Shown here one piece after another: positions 37,248 to 48,565 of a stretch of 64,000 bases of DNA. The stretch covers positions 186,001 through 250,000 of the forward strand of contig NW_020290016.1 of NCBI RefSeq assembly GCF_003144195.1, given 5' to 3'. A program made the translations under genes and the position numbers. A model generated the notes under the pieces. It saw only the letters and a list, made by a program, of their open reading frames with translations. It was not told where the DNA came from and ran no database searches. The stretch is from Ceraceosorus guamensis. Its lineage: Eukaryota > Basidiomycota > Exobasidiomycetes > Ceraceosorales > Ceraceosoraceae. Every line of letters begins with the position of its first letter. The first letter of the stretch is position 1.

Positions 37248-38894
37248 ATGGCCAAGTTCATTTCCTTTTCCCTTCTGGCTGTCGCCATCGGCATGGTTGC
37301 TGCTGCGCCGTCCGCCATCAAGCAAGTCAGCGACACTGACGGTGTCGACCTCAAGAACGTCGGCATCTTTGCCGACGTACTCAAGCGCGACCCTCACTAC
37401 GGCGGTAGCGTCACTCAGATCAACGACGACGATCTCGTCGATGCCAAGGGCCTCAGGATCCTCGCCGATGTCCTCAAGCGCGAGCCAAACCTTCCCTCGG
37501 TCAAGCAAATCAACGACGACGACCTCGTCGACGCTAAGGGCCTCAAGATCCTCGCCGATGTCCTCAAGCGTGACCCTACCTACGGCGGTCGTGTCACCCA
37601 GATCAATGATGATGACCTCGTCGACGCCAAGGGCCTCAAGATCCTTGCCGACATTCTCAAGCGCGACCCTCACTGGGGTGGCAGCGTCACTCAGATCAAC
37701 GATGACGATCTTGTCGATGCCAAGGGTCTGGGCATCTTTGCCGACATTCTTAAGCGTGAGCCTCACCGTCACCGTCACCGCAAGCAAAAGGGTGTTACCC
37801 AGATCAACGACGATGACCTTGTCGACGCCAAGGGTCTCACCGTGGGCCTCGACATCCTGAAGCGCAACCTCCCAAGCGTCAAGCAAGTCAATGACAACGA
37901 CCTGGTCGATGCCAAGGGACTGCTCGTCGGCCTCGATGTTCTCAAGCGCGAGCCAAACCTCCCCAAGGTCAAGCAGGTGAACGACAACGACGGTGTCGAT
38001 CTCAAGGATGTACTGGTGGGTCTCGATGTGCTCAAGCGCGAGCCCAACCTTCCCAAGGTCAAGCAGGTCAACGACAACGACCTCGTCGATCTCAAGGATG
38101 TTCTCGTCGGTCTCGACGTGCTCAAGCGTGACCCTCACTCCGGCCGCATCACTCAAGTCAACGACGATGATCTCGTGGATGCCAAGGGCTTGACTGTGCT
38201 TGCCGACATTCTGCGCCGCTCTGGTTACGAGGTGTACAAGAACGAGGAGAGCCAGATCACGCGCCGCTCCGACGACGATGGCCTCTTCTACCGCCGTGAC
38301 CGTGGTGACGAGCGATGCATGTGTGTGAAGAAGACGACCTGCGGCAGCTCTGGCCCTGCTCCTGCGCCTCAGCCAAAACCCAGCACCAAGCCTCACTCTT
38401 ACAAGGCTCAGCCCACTCCCGTCACCCACACCCACACTCGTCACCACACCCACCGTCCCACCACCACCTCGACCAAGACGAAGAGCTGGACTAAGACGCG
38501 CACTCACAACCAAGCACCTACGCCCACTCACACCGCTGCGCATCACAAGAGCCCCAAGTGCCCCTCTGGATGGGGATCTGTCACTCAAGTCAACGACAAC
38601 GACCTCATCGACTTGAAGGACGTCAGTGTCGTGATCAGCATCCTCGGCGACGACGACAAGTTCACCAAGGCAGAGACTGCTCCCGCCAAGGACGCCAAGT
38701 CTCACTGCCCTGCTGGCCGTCATTGCTGCGCCAAGTCGGTCAAGCAGATCAACGACAACGACTTGATCGATCTCAAGGGCACCAGCATCAACATCGACTT
38801 GCTCAGCGGTCTTGGTGACACCCTCCTTAGCAAGGATGACAACAAGGGCGGACTCCTCGGCCACGGAGGCTTGCTCGGAACTGGACTTTTGTAG
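37248..38894 (+). CDS. Secreted Kex2-type tandem-repeat precursor (repellent-like)
   Basis: One uninterrupted frame of 548 residues. It begins with a signal peptide (MAKFISFSLLAVAIGMVAAA). Residues 21-324 are ten repeats of 26-36 residues, each with the core Q[IV]xDxD[LG]VDxK and ending LKR (last one LRR), the dibasic site cut by the Golgi protease Kex2; repeats then start with DP, EP or NL. Repeat six carries an HRHRHR insert. The tail has further dibasic sites, about seven cysteines, a His/Thr/Pro-rich stretch, and two more copies of the core without KR. Processing would release about ten nearly identical acidic peptides. The design matches fungal Kex2-processed repeat proteins, best known from the smut repellent Rep1, whose peptides coat aerial hyphae; pheromone or cyclic-peptide precursors share the layout but have shorter units. 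Function is inference. Confidence 0.92.
   Translation: MAKFISFSLLAVAIGMVAAAPSAIKQVSDTDGVDLKNVGIFADVLKRDPHYGGSVTQINDDDLVDAKGLRILADVLKREPNLPSVKQINDDDLVDAKGLKILADVLKRDPTYGGRVTQINDDDLVDAKGLKILADILKRDPHWGGSVTQINDDDLVDAKGLGIFADILKREPHRHRHRKQKGVTQINDDDLVDAKGLTVGLDILKRNLPSVKQVNDNDLVDAKGLLVGLDVLKREPNLPKVKQVNDNDGVDLKDVLVGLDVLKREPNLPKVKQVNDNDLVDLKDVLVGLDVLKRDPHSGRITQVNDDDLVDAKGLTVLADILRRSGYEVYKNEESQITRRSDDDGLFYRRDRGDERCMCVKKTTCGSSGPAPAPQPKPSTKPHSYKAQPTPVTHTHTRHHTHRPTTTSTKTKSWTKTRTHNQAPTPTHTAAHHKSPKCPSGWGSVTQVNDNDLIDLKDVSVVISILGDDDKFTKAETAPAKDAKSHCPAGRHCCAKSVKQINDNDLIDLKGTSINIDLLSGLGDTLLSKDDNKGGLLGHGGLLGTGLL
37311..38219 (+). repeat. Ten in-frame tandem coding repeats of 78-108 bp
   Basis: Unit residue spans are 22-47, 48-78, 79-108, 109-139, 140-170, 171-206, 207-234, 235-264, 265-294 and 295-324. 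Units 2, 4 and 5 form one subtype (DPxxGGxVTQ), units 3, 8 and 9 another (EPNLPxVKQ), so the array grew by duplication of mixed pairs. Confidence 0.93.
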
Positions 38895-39486
38895 TCGACT
38901 CGCACTGCAGTCGCCTCTGATGACGAAATGCCTCCTCACAATCGAGCCGACGCTGCCGCAAGCCTAGTCGCTCAGCGCCGCGGTTACCGATCAGTCAGAA
39001 GCTTTCACGAGTCTCATAAATTTCCAGGTTCCAACATTGTCCCTTGTCACCGTCATCAGCACGCCTTCTCCTCGGACACAATGCGTCGTTCGCTTGCCCC
39101 TCTGATGCGCTTCGAGTCTTGATTGCACATCGAACCGATCTTGCCATTCCCTGTCCTGTTCGCTATCCCGAACTATTCCCCATGATCGTTCTGCTTCCGT
39201 CGCGCTTCCATATTCCGCTACTGTTCCGTCGAGCCCATCGAGCCTATATCATACACATCTGAGAGTCCCACACCCACAACTGCCTGTCAATACAAAGAGC
39301 CACTTTCCCTCCTATCTTTGCTACGAAGTGTGAGCCAATTCTTAAGGCGCATGGCATGACGAGCAAGAATGGCTCGTGCGAGCGAGGCAGTCAGAGTCTT
39401 CGCTTTGCATCGTTATGTTTGGGAGGTGCGGGAGTGTCCTTGACAAATATCTATTGACGGTCGCGCTCCTCTCGGCATGCATAAGA
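38895..39486. other. Region between convergent genes
   Basis: No gene seen; 3' ends of the repeat-precursor and monooxygenase transcripts must lie here. Confidence 0.5.
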
Positions 39487-41724
39487 TTACAGTCTAGGAT
39501 CCGCGCTTCTTTGTGAAGCGTCTAGGGTAGCCAATTTCGCCTTTACGAGGGAGATGAATTTGACGTTGTACATGCCCTGTCGCGCAGCATCTCTAGCCGC
39601 ATCCCACTTGTCCAGCAGCGGATCCAACCAAGGTTTGGCTTTGATCACTTCCTGTCTAAGATGCTGCGCATACTCAAGCTCGTCCGCATGAAGACCTGGC
39701 AGCATGTGGTAAAGTGGCTGTCCAAATGATGGCGGAGCGGCCAGACGCAGAGCTTCGGCCAAGCCTTGCGCTCTGCCCTTTTCCCAGTCCGCTCGCAGCG
39801 CCAGGTCCATCGATGCGTACTGAGGTTTTCGCTCCTCGAGGACCTGTATCCGGCGCCTTTCGTCCAGAGTGCGACCTGCTCTGCTCGATGGCAGGCTTAT
39901 CGATCCATCCCAGACGCCCCGTGTGTAGCGCATCTGCATGTCAGCCAAGACAAAGGGCTTCCAGAACAGTAGACACACGACGAGGCATTAGCGCATGTGT
40001 CCAGGCCTAGGCAGCGACAAGTGAGGTGCCGCGGTGCATGTACACTTACAGTGTTCGATACGGGTAGGCCAGAGAAAGCCAAGGTGGGATTGATACCGTG
40101 CAAGACTTGATGATGCAAGTTGGGCACCCGAGGCGGCCACTGAGCAGTATCCCTACTGACATCGCTGTCGGAACCCTGTATAGTAGGCAGCGCTCCCGAA
40201 GGGGTCGGAGCAGTGGTTGAAGTCTCATCCAGCACATTGGTAGTACTCGCTGGGTTGATACGCGCCCTTGGCGTCAGTGAAAGGTACTGTGACGCTTTGA
40301 TGTTGTCGATCGAGTCAGTTGAGGCTGATTCCGATTTGAGGAGGTGCACCCAAGGTATCGTGCCTACCTCGTACTTGGACCGCGAAGTCGAGATACGTGC
40401 GACCTGGTCAGCGACGTAGCCTGCCTTGTCCTATCACAGCGTCGCACAAGTAGGGAAATCGAACTCACGCCCACGCCGAGCAGCACAACGCAATCCTCCA
40501 GCAACTGATCATCAGCAAGCAGCAAATCGATTCTCTCTCCTTCCACCTTGACTTCCTTGATGCTGGGCACATCCTTTATCCTTTCATCCGGCAGCGAGAC
40601 AAACACAGGCAATTGAGCTTGCAAGATGCTACGATAGACGGGCCTTGCTACGCTGCTATGAGGCGCTAAGTGAGAAGCAGCATCGTTGGCGCTATTTCCG
40701 TTTCCTACAACCACTATTTTACGACCCGCTTCAATATGCGGCAGGAAAGGTGCTGGCGAGCGGTACCACTTTGCGTGGAAAAAGCGCTGCGTCGACAAAG
40801 CCGACAGGAGCCCTGGAATGGGTGGGTAGATGGGCGAGTCGTACCTGCCGAGCATCGAGGATGATGAGCCTTTCCAGCAGCGGTGCCCGACGCAGCAGCT
40901 GCGCACGACATGTCACTCACCAGCCTGTAGCAATTACAACCTGTGCACGCCAAACAAGAGTTCACAGGATTGTCAGAGCACGTCCGGGGATCTCTCCATC
41001 GCAAGTGATCACAGCTGACTCACAGCATCCCAGAACTCAACTTTCTCCTGCCCGCCTGCATTCCAATCTCTGAGGGCAACCCTCCAACCTTGAGCATGAC
41101 CCGCGCAAGCCAGCTCGTGGACGCTCAGCACCTCTACGCTAGTCCTGATCTGATCCTGTGCCCCATTCCCCGCTTCAAAAGGCCGCACAGCGCTGCGTAG
41201 GTATTGCTCGGTCTCGTCCAGTGTCGGGAAGGGATTCCTCTCTGCGGGCGGAGGAAATGGTGCGCCTGAAAGTGAGAGGAAGCGGGGCAGAACATTGCCG
41301 CGAAGAGCTGGATAAGCCGGCGAAGGCCACGTCGGACGATCCGAAGCGTCCCGCACAGGCCATTCGCCCTCTGCATTGCCTAAAGGTCGAGATTGTTCAG
41401 AGGCCACTACAGCCGGGTCGAGGTACCTGTTGACAGGGCAGCGATGCATCAGCGAGCGTTCCGAGGGTGTCTGCGCGCTAGAGCCCCCCACCCCACCAAC
41501 CCCTTTCCGCCGTCTTTCACTCACCAGACTCCGCCCACATCGCGTCTCCTCTCCACCAGCTGCACCTTGTCGAATGGATGGCTTCGCGCACCTTCATCGG
41601 GATCTGACAAGGCCCTCAAAGCTGCGATGCCACATACACCTCCGCCGATGATCAGCACCGTGCGGGGCCTTCGCAAGGGCAGAGCAGGTCGAGAAGAGAA
41701 GAGTGGTGCCGTGGGAGCGGGCAT
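39487..41724 (-). CDS. Flavin-containing monooxygenase-like oxidoreductase
   Basis: Six exons in transcript order: 41724-41525, 41426-41024, 40940-40921 (20 nt), 40844-40469, 40424-40050, 39957-39487; phases match and give 614 residues. The FAD-binding Rossmann motif is VLIIGGGVCGIAALRAL near the start, followed by LVERRRDVGGVW. The 20-nt exon supplies VVIATG, and with the next exon gives VVIATGWYDSPIYPPIPG, the flavin-enzyme ATG motif. RFFHAKWY resembles the FMO signature. The NADPH site is IVVVGNGNSANDAASHLA. The C-terminal part (NLHHQVLHGINPTLAFSGLP) is typical of fungal FMOs. These enzymes use NADPH and oxygen to oxygenate N or S atoms of small molecules; the substrate is unknown. The ATG at 41724 is the first in frame; the frame is open a little further but without ATG. 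The acceptor of the fifth exon (ACAAG) is the least certain site. Confidence 0.86.
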
Positions 41725-42576
41725 GGCGGATGGGCTTCTCGACGCGTACTGCCCTGCGTCCTTCCAAGTGTTGTGGACGAGATGAAGGTGAGGGCGACAA
41801 GGGCGGCAGCTTGAGCATCCCTCAGTCACTGAATCGGGACATCTTGGCGCAATAACATCGATGGATTCACGATTGCATGCACAGCAAAGAAGGGAAAAGC
41901 ACGAATGCTCGGCTCACTGGAGGAGCTTGCTCGGTGCGAGAACGTGCTCACGAGATACACGATTCAGATTGGGAATCACGACCATCAAGCCCGCGGACCT
42001 CGGTGGACTTTGCGAATCAGCATCAATGGGAAAGGTGCATTCGCGCGCTGCCGCAATTCTTAGTGATTCTTATTCAAGATTCACATTCGTGCTTTTGCGC
42101 CATTCGTGATTTCAACCCGAATCCACGGGCGGCGCTGAGGCGGTCCAACGCGTGTCTGAGCGTGTGCCGCGTGCTCTGGTGGCTCGAGCGCGTCTTCCAC
42201 AATCAAGAATGGCGTGCTAATCTGAATAGTCACATGAATCGTCAATAATCACGCGTAAGCTTTTGTCACACAGTATAGGCCGTGACTTTGCGTGCCTACC
42301 CTATATACTGTGCTCGGGAGCTTAGCGTGAGCCCGGGACAGGAGGAGGAGCAGCCATTCTAGAGCAGGTATTGCGTCGCTGGCACTGGTCGCATCCTAGT
42401 CAAAGCCATTGAGACAGGCAAAATTGCTGACTGAAACCCCATTCGTAGTAAACACCTCGCTCTCTGGTCCGAGAGCGGATGGCAGGCTTTGCGGCGACTC
42501 GTAGAGGAAAATGTGCGGGCGTGATCAATCATTCGCAAGCTAATCATATTTTAACAAATGCAGCTTTGTTGCATAG
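41725..42576. other. Intergenic region, monooxygenase promoter side
   Basis: No gene seen. It contains ATTCAAGATTCAC at about 42070 and ATTCGTGATT-type words, the same motif family as elsewhere in the window. Confidence 0.45.
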
Positions 42577-42668
42577 GCGTTTGTGGTGTAGTGGTAACAT
42601 GCCTGCCTTCCATTATTTGCCCTGAGGCGAGGAAGCATGCGCTCCGGGTTCGATTCCCGGCGGACGCA
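42577..42668 (+). tRNA. tRNA-Gly (anticodon UCC) with a 21-nt intron
   Basis: Acceptor stem GCGTTTG pairs with CGGACGC, followed by discriminator A. The D arm (GTG...CAT), T arm (CCGGG TTCGATT CCCGG) and a 4-nt variable loop are present. The anticodon loop reads CTTCCA then, after the intron 42614-42634, A; anticodon TCC is at 42610-42612. The intron sits one base 3' of the anticodon, the canonical site. Mature length is 71 nt. The anticodon stem CCTGC/GCATG has one mismatched pair (C28-T42). Confidence 0.93.
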
Positions 42669-43696
42669 CGCCTTTTTGCCAAAGACCCGGGCGCAGCACG
42701 CCCGCCCCGTCCCTGCGTTCAACCTTCAAGTCATGTTTTTTTACCGGTTCCCAGTGTTCACTTGGACGCGGAGCATCGATCAATTCAGAATGACGCCAAA
42801 AACAAGCGCCGCCACGTTTGCGCTTGAAGCACCTTCACGGCTTGCTTGTTGGACCGTCAGGGACGGAGTTGACGAACAGGTGAATGGAGCCTCTACGAGT
42901 CTTACAGAGAAGCCAGAGGGTCCATCCAGCATCACGTCAATGTCAACCGACAAATCTGACGCCGACAAGCGTAATCGAAAAAATCCGCAGGACCGCCGCC
43001 ATTTGTGGGGATGTCTGTATGTTGCTGCTCTGCGCTGCCAAGGTTGCCCCTCCTGCCACGATTCCTTCACGTGCGCCACCCCTCTCCCCATTTCCGGCTG
43101 CATGTATGTTCCGTGACTGTTGGACACGACGTGCTTGACTCTGGACATGCTGCACAGCCTACGTAGCTAGAAGGAATCAAGAGCATCTGGAACATGTACA
43201 AATGTATATCCAACCATCGAAGGAGCTCGTTGCGAAGCCCACATGTACATGTATATCCATCTGTTGAGTCCTTGCGAATGTCTCCGCGCGCTGCAGCCCA
43301 CACCTGCGGGCCGCCCGCCGGCGACGGGAAACGGGTGCCTGCATGAAGCTCATGCAGAAGACGGCACGAGCGACGTCGAGCTCACGTTGCAGTCAGGATG
43401 AGGGTGCAGCAACTTGGGAGTGCGAGGGCCGAGGGGCCTACGGTAGCGCAGACAAGTCCGGTGGCTTTTTCGACGGCCAAAGAGCATGCCGATGAGGAAC
43501 ATTAGCTGCATGCATGTCGGGATTGCTCCCGTCGCTGCCCTCGCACCACTTACGACTCCATGTGCAGCCTTGCACCAACCCTCATCTTCATTCTCAACGT
43601 CGAGTCCCCTACCCATGCCTCAGATGCAATATCTTTGCTCGCACAAGCCTTTCATCATCACCTAGAACGCTCTTTTGACCCGGCCTCGACTCCACG
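42669..43696. other. Intergenic region between tRNA and GT32 gene
   Basis: No gene seen. Two near-copies of CATGTACAxxTGTATATCCA lie at about 43193-43214 and 43240-43260. Confidence 0.45.
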
Positions 43697-45884
43697 ATGA
43701 TACTCAGATTGCCGAACCACTTGCTGGGCAGGTTGGGAGACGTCGAGGGGTACCAGCTCTTGCCCTTGGTCGGGAATGGGCAAAAAACAAACGTCGTCGG
43801 TACGGGCCCGCTGTCGGATGCCGAGCAGAGAAGGCAGAGGATACACACGCTCTCTAAACGAGCACTGGTCCTGGGCATATCTTGCTTGCTCTGCATAGCT
43901 GTGCTGCTGAGAGTGTCAAAGAGAACGCTCACCTTCGAAGAGGAAGCTTTCAGCAACGCAGTCAAGGTCACGGAGCAGCCGCTAGAGAAGTCGGCTGAGA
44001 ACTCTTCAGCGGCACCCTTGTCCGCCGCTCCTCCGCAGACGAGTGCCCTGCCCACCTCGCTAGGCGGTGTTCCGCTCATCCCTCCACCTCGTCCGACCAG
44101 CCCGCTACCACCTGCCACTGACAACGTGTACGGCCAACCAACTCCCGACTTCGAGACTTACATTTCAGAGCTCAGGGAATTTGTTCGTTTAGAATTCCCT
44201 AGCTGGCATGCTGATGCCGTGCTCGCGCACCTCGACGCCCACTTAGGCTTCGAGGGCACCTCGACCTCATCGCATGCATCCGAAAACGTCGAACAAGGGC
44301 GCATTGGCACCGAACGCAACGGCACAGCGCAGACCTCCCACTCCAACAGCTCCGCTGTGTCCACGCAAATTCCGAAGAAGTTTTGGCAGACCGATAAACG
44401 CAAAGGGAAGCGCATCAGCTGGGGCTTTGAGAACCTCAACGAGGGTCAAGGGTGGACGTTCAGCATGCTCCATGATAACGACATTGCGAGCTGGACCTTG
44501 CAGAATTTGGGGCAACCCGATAAAGTCGTATCTGCCGGGCTCAATGCGACCTTCATCGACAATTATTCAAAGGCTGACGCACCTCCAGCGCCGAAGTTAA
44601 CGAGTAGCCGGTCATCCACGGCCGAGTCATCCCCATCGCCATCGGGCACGACCAACGGATTGAGGCAGATCTGGGATCGCATCAACCAACCTATCCTGCA
44701 CGCTGATCTATGGCGATACCTCATTTTGACTCTGCCGACATACGGAGGCATCTATTCTGACAGCGATACGCAGTGCCTCAAACCCTTTTCAGCATGGGGA
44801 CGTAATGCCACATTTTGGTCAGTCAGCAACCTCTCCTTGCGTCAGGTGACCCGGCCGCCCAGCGTCATCTTGGCAGTGGAAGCAGATGTGGGGAGCAATC
44901 AAGAGTGGTTCAAGTGGTGGGCGCGACCGCTGCAATTTGTCCAGTGGACGATGGGCAGCGCCCCGGGTCACCCAATCTTTATAGATCTGCTGCGAAGGAT
45001 CAAGTTATCATCGTTGGCGTATCGGGACGCCAAGCTGGAACGGCAACGCAAGATTAATATGCTAAGGGCTGAGGCGGGCTCACTGCAAGCCAAGCTGGAC
45101 TTTGCTAGTGCGAAGTCTGGACATTCAATGACTCGCGTCCATAGCGTCAAGACCCGCCTCGCCCGCTCTCCTACCTCTACCGCAGCCCCTAAGCCTGGGC
45201 GAAGGGAGTGGCTGCAAGACTGGCTTTCACTAGAGTCTACAAGATCGATCGCAAAATTTGAGTCGACGTCTGCCTCACCTTCGACCTCCTCAACTAGCAG
45301 CAGACCTAGACCGACAGACGCATCGCTGCTACCGATCTTTGAGAAGATGGAGTCGCTGCTAGCCGAAGCCGCGCTGCTGGAGAGCACGCCGCTGGTGGAC
45401 AGCGACACGCAAGGCGAATTGTCCATCATGGAGTTGACTGGACCGGGCGTCTGGACCGATTCGGTGGTCAATTACCTCAAAGTGCGCTATGGCCTCGATT
45501 GGACGCGCTTCAAGGATTTGGAACATCCTGTGCGGGTAGGCGAGCTGGCGATTTTGCCGAGAACAGCTTTCAGTCCTGGTGTGAATACGCCCGGTTTCGG
45601 ACCAACCTGGGACGACGAGGCCATGGTCTATCACGAGGTGAGCCGAAAGAGATTGCTGCGCGAGCCGAATGATGGCGTGTTGTGCTGAGCCGTGGCAGCA
45701 TCTCTGTTTCGATCGCCAGTTTCGCGGCACTTGGCGAGAGCCAGCAAAGCCGGAACCAGAGCCACCGTCGTCAGATGACGCCTCCGCTTCGTCGAGCTCT
45801 GCATCGGCAGCGCAATCGAGCAACGTGTCAAATGCTGGTGGTGGTGGCGGCAAAGCCCCAGAGGACGACCCTTCGTGGAGCTGA
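43697..45884 (+). CDS. Type II membrane glycosyltransferase, family GT32 (Och1-like mannosyltransferase)
   Basis: Exons 43697-45637 and 45720-45884 join in phase to 701 residues. A short cytosolic N-terminus precedes one membrane anchor (ALVLGISCLLCIAVLLRV, about 56-73), then a Ser/Pro-rich stem. The catalytic domain shows IPKKFWQTDK, ILHADLWRYLILTLPTYGGI and YSDSDTQCLKPF with the DxD site at D355 and D357, as in GT32 enzymes. After the domain there is a long Ser/Thr-rich insert (about 470-560) before GPGVWTDSVVNYL and the conserved HE/FRGTW motif, which is split by the 82-nt intron. Golgi GT32 enzymes transfer mannose from GDP-mannose (or inositol-phosphoceramide glycosylation); which of these applies is not decidable. 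The end is an acidic Ser/Gly tail. Confidence 0.9.
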
Positions 45885-46209
45885 TTTTCAACGTCAAGTG
45901 TCTCTCAACGTCGTCAAGTGTCTCTAGCCACGCGATGTTCTCACCTTTGCGAGCATCCGTCTGCCGGTCTATTTGCTGCTCTACTCTCATCTAGAGGCTG
46001 TCACGTCTAGTACTTCTCGCGCTGTTTCGCTTATCATGTCACCCCATCATCGCTCGTCCTCCATTCACGCTCTGAGTTAGCCAGCACTTCCTTGCAATGT
46101 CATTGTATCGTCCCCGTTGCACTGTGGCGTGATTATGCTGGGCACGTGCATACTGCGACCAGCCTTTCCTGGCAAGCTCCGCACCAGCTCGAGCTATGCA
46201 GCATTCTTG

Positions 46210-47100
46210 TCATCCTTTGGAGATCCTTGACGCGCAAACGCGCTTAGCAGGCTTGAAATGGGAGACTGCTCTGTCTGACCTGGCGGTAAGGATGGCGTGG
46301 CGCCTGTTTTGAAAAGTGAGACGCCCACGCGAATGCGTCAGCTCGGCCGACAATTGAATTGTGACTGTTGACCCATCCTGCAGGACCTTGTTGCAGCGCA
46401 CACTGTGAAATAAGCTGTGCAACCAGCTACGCAGGGGCAGCTCATCTCGTCCCCCCCTTTCCCCCCCGCCGGCGCATTCAGCGCCCCCTTCCTCGATGTT
46501 CAGGGCTCCAGAGTTTGCCACTGTGAGCACCGATGCCCATCCCATGCCTCGCGAAGTAGCTAAAGCGCACACTCACCTCGTGCTGCATTGGTTCCCACAG
46601 CGTGTCTCTCCGCAAGCCTTTCTATCCTCTCTTGCACTTGCCGAATCTCCTCTTCCGACGCCCCTTGTGACCTGGCAACCTCTTGCGCGTCCCGTATCAT
46701 CATCTGCCTCTTCTTTCGAGTATTTTGCTTCTTGACATAGAAATAGGAGAAACCTGCGATGAAGATCAATGCTGTCCATCTGCGAAGATGCGAAAGGGGG
46801 CGAAAGGCGGGCAGGTAGTGTGGTGAGCGAGGAGCGATATGGTGAAAGGGACACCTGTGATTGGAGAGGGCACACATACCCTACGAGTATCCGCTTAGGA
46901 CCGGCGGTATTGGAAACTGACGGTCCCGTTCCTCGAGGAGCATCGGCAGAGGCTGATGCGAACGAACGCCCGCTGCTGAGCTTCGGCTCACCGCGCTGCT
47001 GCGATCGATTATGTCGGAAGAAAGTATGCGAGGAGCTCACGCTGCTGCTGCTGTGAGGCGTCGAATTTGACCGACCGAGTGCTGACCTTGCTACCAGCAT
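46210..47100 (-). CDS. Small single-pass protein with mitochondrial-type leader, unrecognised
   Basis: Three exons in transcript order, 47100-46880, 46779-46577, 46520-46210, join in phase to 244 residues. The N-terminus (MLVARSALGRSNSTPHSSSS, later SGRSFASASADAP) is Arg/Ser-rich with no acids, like a matrix-targeting leader. The first junction rebuilds ILVGWTALIFIAGFSYFYV, a single membrane helix (about 71-89), followed by KKQNTRKKRQMMIRDAQEVA and a charged helix (EEEIRQVQERIERLAERH). The third exon is Gly/Glu-rich then basic, less protein-like; its acceptor (GCTCACAG) and the true C-terminus are uncertain. Layout resembles small inner-membrane assembly factors, but no family is recognised. 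Confidence 0.6.
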
Positions 47101-48565
47101 CTTGTTGGAATCAACACGAAATGTCACTGATATGACGAATTGACCGGGAAGTGATTGCGATGTGCGAGGACTACGCCTTGGTTTGCGAGGGGCGAGACGG
47201 AGGTGAGTAGGGCTGTTTCCGACTGGACTGTCTACTGTCGCTAGGGACGCTGCGAGGTGAGGTTGGTGGACACCAGCTGGCGTGTTCAAGCACCAGCACA
47301 AGCTTGGACAGCCTTCAAGAGAGTTTGGAGCGGGCTGCTGCTGCTGCTGATGATGGTATGATCAATACGTTTCACCAGGTGGTGCGTGCTGGTGCCGCCA
47401 CGACCACGATCGAATGGTTCCCCTCGCTTCACGCTGTAGTGAATTTTGAGTGTACGTGCGTGAGGTATGACTCTGCTCTATTCCCGCGGATGTCCGCAGA
47501 GACGACGCGTGCCCCGCGCCGCGCTGCTGCATGTAGACGCGACGAAGGTCTGTTTCGCGCGTGCATGTGTGCATGACCGAGGATGAGCAGCAATTAAGCG
47601 CACATGGGCCGCATTTAGAAGATCTTGTCTGACATGGGCGTCACAGTCTCAGTCAAGATTCACATTCAAGATTCTGATTGGTGATTGGGATGAAACGAAA
47701 GCCACACATTCACGACAATCAATTAGGAAGTCACTGAATCTCGAATGTGAATTCTGCTTCTACAAACATACTTCATTTGCCTCCACATTCAAGGTTCTTG
47801 ATTCAGATTCTTGATTCGTAGCTTGACGCGGTCACGCGAGTCTCCAGGCTGCTGGGTCACTTCCCGTAGTCTGTCCTCATTGCCCGTCTCAACAGCTACA
47901 GCACCTCGAAGGATCCGTTCACAATTCCTCAAGCTTGTCCAACCCGCCCTTTTGCTTGCTGATGAGCCTCGGCTATACATAGAGTGACTGGTGATCAGCG
48001 ATCAATCTCCAACACATCGACATTCTTGATTCGAGAGCACCGGCGGCTGATGCTGACACCAATTGCGCCGCCGCTCTGCTGCAGATTCGACTGCGCCGAA
48101 GGAAGTGTCTCATATGCTGGTGCGGATCCGATAGCCTCGAAAAGCTTCTCATCTTCGCCCAACAAAAGTTCAGCAACATTTGCCATACAGTTCAGCAGCT
48201 CGCTGCTGCTGCCGTACACATGCCAGATTGGGGCGCTGGGCAAGAGGAGCAGTCTCAGCGCATTCAATACTCATCAGCTTGGCGACTCTAGCCAACCGCG
48301 GCTTTTGCATAGAAAGGGCAGCACTGCTGGAGCGCGGCTGGCTCTGCACAGATTCGCACCACCAGCTTAAGGGGAGTGGAGCTAAGGAGATCGTTGCACC
48401 TTCGCGAACGACTTTTTCGCGCCGATCATAGCGTAGACCTCAATGATAAAGACGAGCGTCTTGTACCTCGAGCTGTAGTACGGATACTTGCATCATTCTC
48501 AAGCTAGATCCGCCAAGCCCTCGTCCTTCTCGTCTCTCATCATCCCCTCCAATCGAGCTGTTGCG
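47101..48565. other. Intergenic region with dispersed ATTCAAGATTC words
   Basis: No gene seen. It holds a CTGCTGCTGCTGATGATGG run near 47336 and repeated ATTCAAGATTC/GATTCTTGATTC words at 47656-47677 and 47785-47818. It serves as a divergent promoter region for the genes on both sides. Confidence 0.5.

Noticed and set aside
37137-38939. A 600-residue open frame antisense to the repeat-precursor gene
   Set aside because: It mirrors the repeats codon by codon; the sense strand has a signal peptide and ordered processing sites, the antisense only Val/Asp-rich shadows. It arises because the repeated codons give no stops in that frame.
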